From positions 9,258,162-9,322,161 of the forward strand of contig BSQZ01000006.1 of assembly GCA_033239005.1 (NCBI GenBank): a stretch of 64,000 nucleotides of DNA. The letters are read 5' to 3'. How positions within the stretch are numbered: position 1 is the stretch's first letter; every line of letters begins with the position of its first letter. Source of the stretch: Lamellibrachia satsuma (taxonomy: Eukaryota; Annelida; Polychaeta; Sabellida; Siboglinidae). This document shows, piece after piece, positions 44,462-56,949 of this stretch. The translations under genes and the position numbers were made by a program. Under the pieces are notes generated by a model, which ran no database searches, was not told the origin of the DNA, and was given only the letters and a program-made list of their open reading frames with translations.

Positions 44462-45865
44462 TTACATTAGTAATTTTGGAGGAATCCCATCCACTCCCGG
44501 TGATTTGTTATCCTTCATTGCCTTTATTTTCTTAGCTACCAATTCTGGAGTTACAAATAACGGTCCTAAATATTCAGATTTAGCCCCCTGAAATTTAGCA
44601 TCAGCAACTGGTAATGAACTAATATCGTCTTTGGTAAACACTGAACTGAAGTAACCATTTAGGTCTACCGCCATTAAAAACCCCTGTGATATTATATTTC
44701 CAGCACTGTCTTCTAGAGGTCCAACCTTGTCTTGTACGTTTTGTTTACTCCTGACATATGCATAAAAACTCTTGCTGTCATTTTTTATGTTACATGCCAG
44801 TTTTTGCTCGTAGCTTCTTTTAGATTGTCTGATTTCAGTTGTAGCTGCATTAAGTGCCTCTTTGTATTTTGCATAGTCTTCTTCCTTTCTGGTACGCCTA
44901 TAAACCCTCCACATAGTTTGTTTTAGCATTATTTTTCTAATTGCCTCTTTTGACAAGTGTTTCTTTCTACATCGTTTTCCTTGTGTTCGGAAGGGAACAA
45001 ATTTATCGATGATACTCTCAATTTCATATTTTAGAATATTCCAACATTCAATTGCGGTCTTATTCATCAGCATGTTATTCCAATCTAGCTGTGCTAAGTA
45101 TTTTCTCATATCTTTGTAGTTACCTTTGTGGAAGTTTCTCTTGTACGTTTTCTTATTTTTACTTTCTGATTTTACATTGATGTCAAAATGTATTTGATTA
45201 TGGTCACTATTACCCAATGGTTCAAATATTTTTACATTGTCGACTAATTCTTTTTGTGATGACAAAACTATATCTAATACATTTTCTCCCCTGGTTGGTT
45301 CTAATACGTGCTGAGTAAGAAAGCTATCCTGGATTAAACATAGAAATTGTTGATCCTCAATCCCTGTGCTCTCTAGAGAATTCCATTGTATGTGTCCATG
45401 GTTAAAATCTCCCATTATGATACATTCCCCTTTACTAACTTCCTTTATAGCGTTTTTTATTTTTGTGTTGTCCTCTTCGTTTATGTTTGGACTTCGGTAA
45501 ACTAATCCAATAGTTAATTTTGAATTTCCTGAAACAATTTTGCACCAAACAGCTTCATCGCAATCTGCTTCCCTTTCTAGCTTTATTTCATAAGCCTGAA
45601 TAGATTCTTTAACATATAAAATAACTCCCCCGCCCCTTCTTCCTATTCGATCTTTCCTAAACATTACGTATCCTGTCAGTCCTAATTCAGCATCTGTTAT
45701 ATCTATGTTGGCCCATGATTCAGTTATACCAATTATGTGAGGGTCAATATCTTCTACCATAATGTTTAATTCGTTTTTCTTATTTACTATGCTCCTTGCA
45801 TTTAAACATACGCATCTATAACCTTTTTCAGAGATGTACGTTGTACTCGATAACCATTCTGCCAT
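44462..45865 (-). pseudogene. LINE ORF2 endonuclease and start of RT
   Basis: The longest intact part of the LINE: about 460 codons covering the apurinic-type endonuclease (Glu in GITESW, Asp and His in the NSDHNQI motif, Asn/Asp in GDFNHG) and the linker to the reverse transcriptase. It ends at a stop inside the early RT region. The ORF appears to begin 40 codons earlier only because it runs into an older LINE fragment. Confidence 0.85.
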
Positions 45866-46010
45866 ACATCTACTTGCGTCTTCTCCCATCCCATGCGCAT
45901 TCAATCTCAACGCTAGCCGGCGGTGTAGGACCTGGTATAAACACTTGCTAAAATCGAAATAAATAGAGTTCACAGGCAGCCTTTCATATACTAGATATAT
46001 CTAGGTACAC
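45866..46010 (-). mobile_element. Remnant of an older CR1-like LINE
   Basis: Minus-strand frame reading IYFDFSKCLYQVLHRRLAL and LNAHGMGEDASRCMAEWLS, clearly the RT block that in the younger LINE reads IYLDFQKAFDKVPHQRLLL. It ends exactly where the younger LINE's 5' end begins, and the two are in frame. Confidence 0.7.
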
Positions 46011-46339
46011 TAAACAATTCGATAGTGGGTGGCTGTTAAACGCACAGCTGATCAGGCGGTGCGGAAAGGAAAACGTTTATATGACGAAACAATCATTTTA
46101 TGTTTGCGTTATTGCCCGGACATAGTTTGTTGTGACGTATCTATTGGACAGTGTTTCGTGTGACGTATCTATTGTTTACGAAAGAAGAGGTAAAGGAAGC
46201 GTTAGAAGAGTTGGCATCCCTTGGATATGTTGGAGTCCAGTGCACAATGAGGAATCACGCTGTGAAGCCAGTCAGCGCTAATAAGTACATCCACGAGACG
46301 TCCGATTTGATTGAATGCATGGTGCTGGTTGTTTGGTAA

Positions 46340-47930
46340 CTGCCATCTTACTTGGGTGGGTAAATAGCGAACCAAAAGAAACTGCCGACTCAGAAAACTC
46401 TGACATAAACTTGAGATCTTTTGCCATTGGAGGCAATCTTGCTTAATCTGATTAAAATCATATTGGAATATTTCACCAGAAAATGTACCAAGCAAAATAC
46501 AGAGTTTATTTACCATTCACATATTTGAATCGTACGATTGTGTCGTGTGGTGAGGGCCCCATGTGATGTAAACACAGTCGTCAGACCATTCCCCCAGAGC
46601 TGTTGTATCGCGAAACATGCGTGAGATCATGGGTGGTTCCAAACTCTGAAAATAGAAGTTCAGTTTCCCAACAGGACACAAGTTGGCAGCACGCGCACGC
46701 ACACGCACACGCACACGCACACGCACACACACACACACACATGGACGGAGCGTAGGTGATACCGATAATAATAGTGATCCATCCCTACTAAGTATGTCCA
46801 ATATGTCCAATGCCAGTGCAAAAATGCATTATTCTTTACAATTATAAAGTAGGGGAGGGGGCAAAGCGACCCGCCGGGGCAAATTGCACCCCCTCTATTT
46901 CGGCCGATCCAACTACTAGTGTTGCTATCTCTCAATAAACCGATGCAACATGATGCCAAATCAATTTGGTGACGTTTGATTTGAGGAAACACAGCACGCT
47001 AAGTACGTTATACCAATTACATTTTTTTGCCATATTATTGTAACAAATTGAACAGCTGTAACCGATCCCACAGCATAAATACTTTAACTAATCCAAAATG
47101 TGAAATAGCAGTTTAGGTGGCACCTACATATTGTTATAACAGGCGTTATTGATTCAAGCGGACGAAAATGTGGCATGCGTTATTTTGTAATTTCACCGAC
47201 ACATTCAGGACGGGGCAAAGCATACCCCCTATTTGGGGCAAAGAGCACCCCCTATGTGGGGCAAAGTGCACAACCCGATGCGCTTTGCCCACAAAATAAA
47301 TACGTTGTGGTGATTGTATAAATTAATCCATTTAATTCATGCACTGCATTTTTAAGGGTATGCGTAGTTAGGTAAACACTAGTTATTGGCAAGTTTGCTA
47401 CATTATTAACATATATGAGGGGGGTTTCGGGAAATGGGAGGTAGGAGGTTCGTTCTAAGAATTGGTAGGAGGTTGGCCTAAAAGATAAGGGGAGGTGGGA
47501 TTTTGAGGTGGGAGACTATACAAATAACACTACAAATTATATAAATAACATTGCCACACAGCTCACGGCAGTAGTTGCATAGGGCCACGGATGTCCACAA
47601 TTATGATTCGTAGATCCTCTTACAGATCGGAGCCCAGTCCACCATAACTGTAATTCTAGCCGTATTTAGTTAAGAGGTGTGTATATGCAACAGCATTAAC
47701 AGTTTCCGCCTTAGATGAAAATAAGAACCGCCGTAAAGTGGCCACCTAAGATATGATCAGAACACAGTTTTTTGAGGAAATAAATCGGCGTCTCATTTAC
47801 TGCGTCTTGTTCCCTACTGTTAAGGCTTTCATTGCAGACCCTTTTGTCGGCAATACGAGACTTCATAGCTAGTTTTCATACCCTTTTCGGTGGTCCCAAG
47901 ACCCCATTTCATCCAATTCTCCAAGTACAG
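46340..47930. other. Non-coding stretch
   Basis: No supported gene. Contains a CA/CACG microsatellite at 46686-46740 and repeated GGGGCAAAG-CACCCCCTA blocks at about 46855-46895 and 47215-47290. Confidence 0.6.
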
Positions 47931-47931
47931 A

Positions 47932-48929
47932 GGAACATTTGTCGAACCGTCCACCAGGTGATTGACAAGAACATAGGAACACTTGTCGAACCGTCCACCA
48001 GGTGATTGACAAGAACATAGGAACACTTGTCGAACCGTCCACCAGGTGATTGACAAGAACATAGGAACACTTGTCGAACCGTCCACCAGGTGATTGACAA
48101 GAACATAGGAACACTTGTCGAACCGTCCACCAGGTGATTGACAAGAACATAGGAACACTTGTCGAACCGTCCACCAGGTGATTGACAAGAACATAGGAAC
48201 ACTTGTCGAACCGTCCACCAGGTGATTGACAAGAACACAGGAAAACTTGTCGAACCGTCCACCAGGTGATTGACAAGAGCACATGAACACTTGTCGAACC
48301 GTCCACCAGGTGATTGACAAGAACACAGGAACACCGTCCACCAGGTGATTGACAAGAACATAGGAACACTTGTCGAACCGTCCACCAGGTGATTGACAAG
48401 AACATAGGAACACTTGTCGAACCGTCCACCAGGTGATTGACAAGAACATAGGAACACTTGTCGAACCGTTCACCAGGTGATTGGCAAGAACATAGGAACA
48501 CTTGTCGAACCGTCCACCAGGTGATTGACAAGAACATAGGAACACTTGTCGAACCGTCCACCAGGTGATTGACAAGTACACAGGAACACTTGTCGAACCG
48601 TCCACCAGGTGATTGACAAGAACATAGGAACACTTGTCGAACCGTCCACCAGGTGATTGACAAGAACATAGGAACACTTGTCGAACCGTCGACCAGGTGA
48701 TTGAAAAGAACACAGGAAAACTTGTCGAACCGTCCACCAGGTGATTGACAAGAACATAGGAACACTTGTCGAACCGTCCACCAGGTGATTGACAAGAACA
48801 CAGGAACACTTGTCGAACCGTCCACCAGGTGATTGACAAGAACATAGGAACACTTGTCGAACCGTCCACCAGGTGATTGACAAGAACATAGGAATACTTG
48901 TCGAACCGTCGACCAGGTGATTGACAAGT
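47932..48929. repeat. 44-bp minisatellite, about 23 copies
   Basis: The unit GAACACTTGTCGAACCGTCC + ACCAGGTGATTGACAAGAACATAG (44 bp) is repeated with few substitutions; one unit near 48330 has lost 9 bp. Each unit has inverted arms CTTGTC and GACAAG around CACCAGGTG, so it can form a hairpin. All three minus-strand frames are open for hundreds of codons because the unit contains no stop in that direction and its length is not a multiple of three; the long ORFs are artefacts. Confidence 0.95.
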
Positions 48930-50250
48930 TTGCTACCACGAGCGCACGTCGACTGGCGTTCAAAAAAGTGTTGTCCCTCAATGAAACATTCTGGATACGC
49001 CCCTGTCGACTGGGATTCCATAACATGCTGATTAGACGAATCCAGTAGAACGCAACAAGACTGACTTAACGCAACTATGAAAGCACACTCGGAACTGTAA
49101 TAAATCTCATATCAGAATCTCATATCATTTATTTAGGACTGACGATGAATTACTGTTTACTAATTTCGAAATGAAAAGGCATTTAAACCCACCCTACGCA
49201 CGTCTGGCAAAAATGCTCAGAAGAAACAGTTAAGCACGGTCAATGTTTGCTACTACAGTCGACTCCGCATAACATGATCACAGATAACCGAATCAGGCCA
49301 TCAGCCGCTTTGTATAAACAAATATTTGGCTCAGACGAAACAATTCCACATTCCTGCTATATTAAAATGTGCCGCTTGCCTATTGTCCCAAAGTCTTTGT
49401 TTTAGTTAAACGATACGTGTAAAATTTAAGCAGAATGTTTACATTTTCCGGCCATGTTTATACGTCGTCTTGCCGCTAAATTCTAACATGGTGCACGTGG
49501 CTGGAAAGCGTCACCTCCGCGCTGTCTGGTGGGAAGACAGCGACATTCGGTTTCTTATTGGTCGGCGGGTATCACATATATTACCGTTCAAAGCCATAAA
49601 TTATGTTCCCGCCGCCATTGTTGTTTACAAAGTCGTCTGACAACGTGTTATGGGTTCTTACGATTGGATGATAACAAGCAGCAGTACGGCAGTTAGCAGA
49701 AAGAAACCCAGCGACGCAGACAGTTGCATCGAGGGGAAAAGTGTCGGAAAGTGCAACTTCATCAGGCGATTTCGTCGTCGGGGACTATTTGTGGACATTG
49801 ACTTTGTGACTGTGACGTCAAGTTATGCTTTTTATCCCCACATTCCTAAATGTATGTTTACAATTGTCCAGTGTTTTTCCACTGTGGTGAGTTGACGTTG
49901 ATGCTCAGTCAAATAATGCTCTGTCAAATAAATAGCAATGCAATGAAAAATTATAATTTGTTTGCATTTTAGTTATAGAGATGGATGTATTTTATATCAG
50001 TTATGGCATTCTTCAACATTGAATGATATGTTTTTTTAATAGGAGAATATTATTGTAGACAGTTCAGTTAGTTATATATATATATATATCATGATTGGAC
50101 AAAGTGACTAGCGCCTACGGGCCACCATAGTGTCTAGTTTACGGTACGTCTAGATGACGTAGCTGTAATGGGGCCTGAATAAAAGTTGTTATGAAACCAA
50201 CGAAGTTCAGTACACGGTGACAGCGTGGGACTAGTAGAAACAATTACAGC
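48930..50250. other. Non-coding stretch
   Basis: No supported gene. The last part (about 50095-50235) may be the 5' untranslated/LTR end of gypsy element 2, ending before a primer-binding-site-like GGTGACAGCGTGGGA, but no matching 3' LTR was found. Confidence 0.5.
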
Positions 50251-51018
50251 ATGGAATTGATTAAACAACCGAGTCGTACGAACTTGTCGGGTGGAGGTTT
50301 GCCGGAGACCTTGAAACAGTGGAAACAACCTTGGCAGTTATACATAAAGCCTAAAGGCGTCTGGTGACAACGAGAAAACACGACGTGCAAATGCGCCATT
50401 TTGCTCAATGCCATTTTCGAAGAAGGCATTGACGTTTTTAAACACGTTCACCATTCAGGAAAGTGACAAAGGCAAGGTAACACCACTGATACAAGCATTT
50501 GAAACGTCCTGTAATCCGAGAAGTAACATCACATTCGAACGTTGCAAATTCAATTCGCGATCGCAGAATGACGCCGAAACCATTGATCAATACGTCAATG
50601 AACAAAAACATTGTCATTGGCAGCTAACTGTGAGTATGGAGAACTTAGGGGCGGCCTAATCAGAGACAGAATCATAATGGGTGTCAAAAAGTTGCAATTT
50701 GAGAGGCAGGCTATTACATGAAGCGGACCTGACCATGGACAAAGCTATACAGCTGTGCAAGATACATGACATATCAGCAGAACAGCTGAAATCAGCGAAT
50801 GAGGCAACGACAAGCGCATCAGCGGCAGCACGAGTCGAGCACGTGACTTACCGCAAAGAAAAGAAACTTCCCGCGAAATCACGAAAGACGTCATGGACGG
50901 GAAAATGTGGTCGATGCGGGTTTGTAAACCATCCTAGGAAGAAATTTGCCATACGTGCAAGTAAAGGGGACATTTTGCAAAAATTCGCAGAAATAAGAAA
51001 ACTGAAGTGCATGAGATA
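50251..51018 (+). pseudogene. gag: Gypsy 2 gag (broken)
   Basis: Starts at an ATG 15 bp after the primer-site-like sequence (GLPETLKQWKQPWQLYIK). Continues in other frames with SNITFERCKFNSRSQNDAET and LHEADLTMDKAIQLCKIHD, and one zinc-knuckle remnant (CGRCGFVNH). Several stops. Confidence 0.7.
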
Positions 51019-51560
51019 AAGCAAGCAAAAAGCGGATGTTTGGATGACAACTCATTCTACCTGGGGGCTCTGGAAACTGCAGACAAAAGTGAACCACCGA
51101 GGAGAATTGACTTGGAAGTAAACGGGACAAGCACCAATTTCAAAATTAACTGTGACGCAGACGTCTCGATAATATCGGACAGAGCATACCAAATTCTGTC
51201 AAACAGGCCGAAACTGAAGCCAGCTAACATCAAACTTCAATCTGCAGATTATCCAGTGAGATGTGTAGGACAGTTCATTGCAAGAGTAGAAAGAAAACAT
51301 AGCAAAGTGTTCGTCCGCAAGTACGTAGTGTGAGACAGCAGTGAAAATCGACCGAGGGGCAGCAGTGAGACTCCATATAATTGCTCGCCTGAACAATGTC
51401 AACTCCAAAGATGTGTTTGACCTAGATGTGTTGGGAGAGATGGGAGAGTTAAAAACAGGAAGGTAAAACTTAGAGACAATGCATATTGCGTTAGTACAGT
51501 ACGACGTGTACCAGTTCATCAACTATAGAAAGTGAGAGCTGAAGAAAGTGAGAGCTTGAC
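51007..51560 (+). pseudogene. pro: Gypsy 2 protease (active site lost)
   Basis: The retropepsin region reads VNGTSTNFKINCDADVSIIS; where a D-T/S-G triad is expected there is DAD. A stop follows at 51331. Confidence 0.6.
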
Positions 51561-51563
51561 AAG

Positions 51564-52764
51564 ATGGATCGACTCGAAGTCATGACAAAAGTCATCGAAT
51601 CAACTGACTTTTTCAGCCCTATGGTTGTCGTACGGAAGCCCAACCACAAGACACGCATCTGTGTTGACCTGAAGCATCTCAACACTTCTATTCGACGTGA
51701 GAAATATATCCTGCCGACCATGGAAGAGATCATGTACAAGCTCTCAGGCGCTAAAGTGTCCACAACACTCGGCGCAAGCAGCTGATATTGGCAGTTAGTA
51801 CTCGAAGAGGACAGTAGCAAGCTGACCACTTTTATAAAGCCATATAGACGATATCGTTTTCGACCTTTACCATTTGCTATATATGTAGCGCAAGTGGAAT
51901 ATATCAATGCGAGATGACAAGTGTGTTGGAAGGTCTTCCTGGAGTGTATCAGGACGACATCATAGTTCATGGTTCATGCGGTGAAGAGCATGACGCTAGT
52001 TCGAACAGTGTTCTCGAAGCAATTTCGAAATCTGGACTCAAACTCAACAGAGAGAAGTGCAAAATCCGGAGGGACCGACTCGAATTCCTGGCGCACGAAA
52101 TCTGCAAAGATGGACTGCGCGTACCCCCTGACAAAGTGGAAGCAATCCGTAACATGGATGAACTTCGCAACATTCCAGAATTACGATACGTCCTAGGGAT
52201 GATAAATTACCTGGGAAAATATGTCAAGGACATAAGTGTTCAAACAAGACCTCTGATAAACTGTTGTGTAAAGACAAAGCCTGGCAATGGGGTCCACAAC
52301 AGAGAGGATCCTTCAAGAAACTGAAAAAGTTATTATCTTCAGCACCTGTTGTGGCATTCTATGATGTGACTAAACCAACAGTGATTAGTGCCGATGCAAG
52401 TGGATATGAACTTGGTGCAGTATTATGGCAACAGCATGAAGGCGTGATGAAGCCCATAGCTTATGCTTCTCGGACCTTATCGAAGGCCGAGCTGGGATAT
52501 GCATCCATCGCGAAAGAGTGCTTAGCAAGCACTTGGCCATGTGAGAAGTTTTCGATATACCTGACTGGCCTAGAAAACTTCACAATACTAACAGATCACA
52601 AACCGCTGGCCCCGCTAATTAATAGTAGAAACATTGATCGAGAGCCAACAAGATGGCAAAGACTGCTACTTCATCTGATGCGATTCAATGCGAAAGCAGA
52701 GTATGTGCTCGGAAAAGATCAGATCATCGCAGACACATTGTCTCGTCATCCGTTGAAAAATTAA
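51564..52764 (+). pseudogene. pol: Gypsy 2 reverse transcriptase and RNase H
   Basis: 51564-51785 holds the early RT (TDFFSPMVVVRKPNHKTRIC, VDLKHLNTSIRREKY). 51914-52324 holds the region with YQDDIIVHG and the RT connection. 52264-52764 is an open RNase H with ISADASGYELGAVLWQQ, TILTDHKPLAPL and DTLSRHPLK. Frames change between the pieces. Confidence 0.8.
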
Positions 52765-52799
52765 ACGACACCGGACACAATCGAAGAAGTCAAAGCATA

Positions 52800-53830
52800 T
52801 GTGGACGAAGTGATAAGTGATCATCACAGAACCCATGGTAAAACAGCATCACTTATGAAACAATGACATATTTGTTCCATGTGAGGAATGAACTGAGTGT
52901 CGTAAACGGACTAGTGATGTGTCGCGAACATGCACACCAAACGGTGTGGTGGCCACACCGTTCGAACGACGTCGACGGAATCGTCAGTAACTGTACTCAT
53001 TGCCAAGAACACAGACCAAGCCAGCGCCGCGAACCGTTGCCGAGCACACAACTGCCACAACTGAGAGTGATCTCGGCGAGCATAGAAGAAAAACATACCT
53101 CGTGGTTGTGGACTATTATAGCCGATACATTGAAATGGTACACCTAACTAAGACACGAACGACAGACGTAGTGGGGAGATTAAAGAACATGTTCTCAAGA
53201 AGTGGAATTCCAGAATAGGTCTATACAGACAACGGACCACAATATAGTTCGCAGAAGTTCCGCAGTTTTGCTAATAGGTACATGTTCCAGCACCGAAAAA
53301 ACAGTCCGCACTTTCCCCAATCCAACGGAGAAGCAGAGAGGGCCGTACAGACGGAGAAACGAATCTGGTGCCAAGAAGATCGTTTCTTGGGCATGATGAC
53401 GTACCGCAACACACCAATTGAGGCTATAGGATACAGTCCCGCTGAACTAATGATCGGAAGGCAAATCCGAACAACTCCGCCAGTGCTACCTGAAAAGTTA
53501 AACCCAAGATGGCCTGTCGCCAATGAGGTCGAGGGGAATGACAAAAGAGCGAAGCAGCAGTGTGAATACTTCTACAACAAGAGGCACGCCGTCAGATATT
53601 TAAAACACCTATAACCCGGCGATGCAGTGCGCATGAAAGTAGAAGGACAGAAAACATGGAGCCCGCCATGTACTCTGGTTGAAAGCAGGGAGGAACCCCG
53701 CTTTTACATTGTGCAGTCTAACAATGGAGGAGTGTATCGCAGGAATAGGATGAATCTCCTGAAGCTGCCCGATGGTGATGCGTGTCGAAACGTTCCCATG
53801 ACGCATGATGACTATGGTGAACTCCCTACA
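52800..53830 (+). pseudogene. int: Gypsy 2 integrase
   Basis: Zinc-binding region (VWWPHRSNDVDGIVSNCTHC) at about 52945, core with VVDYYSRYIEMVHLTKT at about 53100, YTDNGPQYSS-like frame around 53220 and PQSNGEAERAVQTEKRI at about 53315, then the C-terminal region to 53830. Stops and shifts throughout. Confidence 0.75.
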
Positions 53831-53876
53831 ACCAACAACCAGCAGAATCCAGTTATATACAAGTTTTATTTCGATC

Positions 53877-53903
53877 ACACACACACACGCACGCACGCTC
53901 GCA

Positions 53904-53961
<58 letters not shown>

Positions 53962-53972
53962 AGAGAGAGAGA
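53877..53972. repeat. (AC)n/(AG)n microsatellite
   Basis: CA dinucleotides followed by about 60 bp of GA repeats. Confidence 0.9.
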
Positions 53973-54332
53973 AGCTTGGGGCATAACGCCCACCCCTATC
54001 TAGTTACACGGCTCGAAAATTACAATTTCGAGCTACATATCGACATTCGTGTCTGGTGCATCGGAGATTGCCGCAGAAGTAAACGCGCGGTAAGCTGTTC
54101 ATATTAAAAATTTGGCTTTATAATTATAACAATTGTCCTTGCCAAAGTAGGGCTTTGTACAGTAACCACGAGAAACTGTGACAAAGAACTGAATGTATAG
54201 CATAGACAAATATGCATATAATAGTTTTATAAATGTATATGTTACGGGCGATATATGAGAATAATATTAAAATTAAGACATTATAATATTGCACATGTGG
54301 GGTAAAAAGGCCTACACACAGTAGGGGCAAAA

Positions 54333-54693
<361 letters not shown>

Positions 54694-54921
54694 CCCCATG
54701 ACATAATAAATATTGTATATACAGCCTAAGTACGTTTCTTATATGTTAAATTATATGTAGACCCTTAAATAATAATCTATATAGTAGAGGACATATATGC
54801 TGTTGCCTATGGCACAGGCTGAGCCGATAACTGAAGGCCCTTGACCAGTCTACGTGGGCCTATAAGGATATATTCTCCAACCTTGGGATATTTTAATGTA
54901 AACTCGTTTTTCTCACACCAG

Positions 54922-56670
54922 ATGGTACGCAATTACAAACAAACATCAACGCGTGGTTCCTACGGAGATGATCGCCTCGGTAGAGCGGTTGAAGCAGTGA
55001 AGAATGGGGACTCCGTGAACAAGACATAAGGTAGGTGTGTCATGTTGTCTAATGTGTAGACCGACTATAAGCGATTATGAAATTTGGATAGTTGTAATAT
55101 TATCGAGAACATTTTTTAACATATTAATGGCAGAGCTACACTAGACTCAGTTGTTATTCGTATCAGTGCCTTATTGTTGTAGTACTTGAATGTAACATGC
55201 AAAGTTGTTTCTATTTAAGGAGACTACGGGGTTCCGCGGCGGACTCTAGACACATCAGAGGCTTGGTCAGACAACCGGGCAGAATTACAATGGGCAGCAA
55301 AACAACAACGTTCTCACCGCTATTCGAGGCTGAACTTGTCAAGCACGTGAAAGAGATGGAATCTTCCATGTACTGCAAGACGATGATCGACTTTCGTCGT
55401 TTAGCCTTTGATCCTGTCGTCCGCATGAACATTGCACACTCATTCGACGCTACCAGTGCTCTGGCCGATGTAGACTGGGCAAGGGCCTTCATTCGCCGGC
55501 ATACGACGCTCACCATCAGAAGACCGATTGCAACTAGCATTGCACGTATGAAAGGGTTTAATAAAGAAGCTGTGGGAATGTTCTTTGGACAGTACAGGAA
55601 GTTGCTTGTGAATGGTGGGTTCGTCCCTACACGCATCTGGAACTGTGACGAAACAGGGTTCACTAACATTGCAAAGCCATCTAAGGTCGTCTGCACGAAA
55701 TATCGAAATGTATTAATCAGGTACGAAAAGTGTCCAGTGCAGAACGGGGGGAAAACATCACAGCTCTGGGCTGTATAAGCGCAGCTGGTACGTTCACCCC
55801 CCCCCCCCCATTCGTCTTTCCACGCAAGCGAATGGTTGATTCTTTGATGAACGGCGCTCCGGCATGCTCCGTGGGCACAGTCAACACCCGTGGATCGGGA
55901 TACATTGACAATAATTTATTCCTGAGATGGATGCACCTCTTTGTTGACAATGTTGGCTGCAAGAAGACGACACCACAACTACTGCTGCTATAGATGGCCA
56001 CGAAAGCCACAAGACACTCGATGTCATTCTCTACGCTCGAGAGAATGGCGTCGTGATACTAACATTCCCGCCTCACTGCACCCATCGACTACAACCCCGA
56101 GATCGGACATTCTTCCGATCCCTGAAGGCAGCGTACTCACGTGCGGTCGACAACTGGATGATCTGCAACAAGCACCGACCAGTCGCGCAGTGTGACGTCA
56201 TCCCGCTCTTCAATGAGGCGTACAAAACGTCGGCCACCACAGCATCGGCAACTAACGCGTTCAGAGCGGCCGGACTATGACCATTTGACGACGCCAAATT
56301 CGACGAAGAACTATTGGCCACCGCCCCTATACAACCTACCATCCAGTCTGCTCCGAGTGCTGGCGTCGCTGGTGTACACGTCGCCCCTGATATCGACAGG
56401 GAAGATGAAGACGCCATCTTGCCAACTCCGATGGATGTCGTCGCTGGTGTGCATGTCGCCCCTTATACCGACAAAGAAGCTACGATACGAGTCGTACACG
56501 TCGCCCCTGATATCGACAGGGAAGATGAAGACGCCATCTTGCCAACTCCGATGGATGTCGTCGCTGGTGTGCATGTCGCCCCTTATACCGACAAAGAAGC
56601 TACGATACGAGTCTTGAAGGCCTGTTTACCAACGTCGATCGTCTCAGCACCGGGAAAGACTCGAAAATAA
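54922..56670 (+). pseudogene. pogo-like transposase (Tc1/mariner superfamily), broken
   Basis: Exon 1 at 54922-55030 has a psq-type helix-turn-helix start (MVRNYKQTSTRGS, then LGRAVEAVKNGDSVNKT) and ends near a GTAGGT donor with an in-frame TAA. After an intron the HTH continues (YGVPRRTL, shifted frame near 55248), then a CENP-B/DDE domain: FIRRHTTLTIRRP, RIWNCDETGF (first catalytic Asp), a frameshift at the poly-C run at 55798-55810, FVFPRKRM, IDGHESHKTLDV (second Asp, another frame) and LTFPPHCTHRLQP. The C-terminus carries a 120-bp tandem duplication. Clearly inactive. No TIR pair was found. Confidence 0.8.
56374..56613 (+). repeat. 120-bp tandem duplication in transposase C-terminus
   Basis: 56374-56493 and 56494-56613 are almost identical, encoding a 40-residue unit (VAPDIDREDEDAILPTPMD and so on). 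The length is a multiple of three, so the frame is kept. Confidence 0.95.
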
Positions 56671-56949
56671 GTGCATTTGAGCAGGGACAGTGCCAGGTTT
56701 GCTGGTGGAAGTTGTTGATGGTGAAATGGTGTGCGCCGTAATTCGTGCCAATATTGGTAAATGCATAGACGGATATCGTACATATACACATATTGATATA
56801 ACAAGAGTTAGAAATGTGTAATTTTGAGAAAAAAATCGACCAGCATGTCACCCTAAGTCAACATTCCGCCATTGCTTGCGCCCGAACGAACTTAGTATTA
56901 CGTAAAATTAGCATCTACTCCGAAACGCTTGTTTCGAGCAACAGGCATC

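Larger units (their letters stand above)
43110..45865 (-). mobile_element. CR1-like LINE (non-LTR retrotransposon), 5'-truncated
   Basis: Minus-strand element. The endonuclease begins CLNARSIVNKKNELN near 45830 and has APE-type motifs (GITESW, GLVYRSPN, MGDFNH, NSDHNQI). Reverse transcriptase follows: NKSPGVDGIPP, PLFKKGSRNKSENYRPVSLT, IIYLDFQKAFDKVPH, SGVPQGSVLGPILFLI, FADDTKLFR, then LGVTISADMK and the CR1-type end. The frame is interrupted by stops and a frameshift at about 44.46, 44.17, 43.89 and 43.56 kb, so the copy is inactive. The 3' tail has a match at 9.5 kb. Confidence 0.9.
50251..53830 (+). mobile_element. Ty3/gypsy retrotransposon 2 (decayed)
   Basis: gag, protease, RT, RNase H and integrase remnants in the canonical Ty3 order. 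Many stops and frameshifts break them. No LTR pair was identified; AT- and GA-rich repeats follow on the right. Confidence 0.8.

Noticed and set aside
46151..46339. 62-codon plus-strand ORF with a helical KEEVKEALEELASLGY start
   Set aside because: Looks protein-like at first but has no domain, start context or supporting exons.
47932..48929. Regular array resembling a CRISPR
   Set aside because: The whole 44-bp unit is repeated with no unique spacers, and the genome is animal.
47829..49026. Long minus-strand ORFs of 346, 385, 182 and 183 codons
   Set aside because: All arise from the 44-bp minisatellite, which lacks minus-strand stops; three overlapping frames cannot all be genes.
49650..49895. 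81-codon plus-strand ORF
   Set aside because: No motif, no splice or promoter support, and no similarity recognised; left unannotated.
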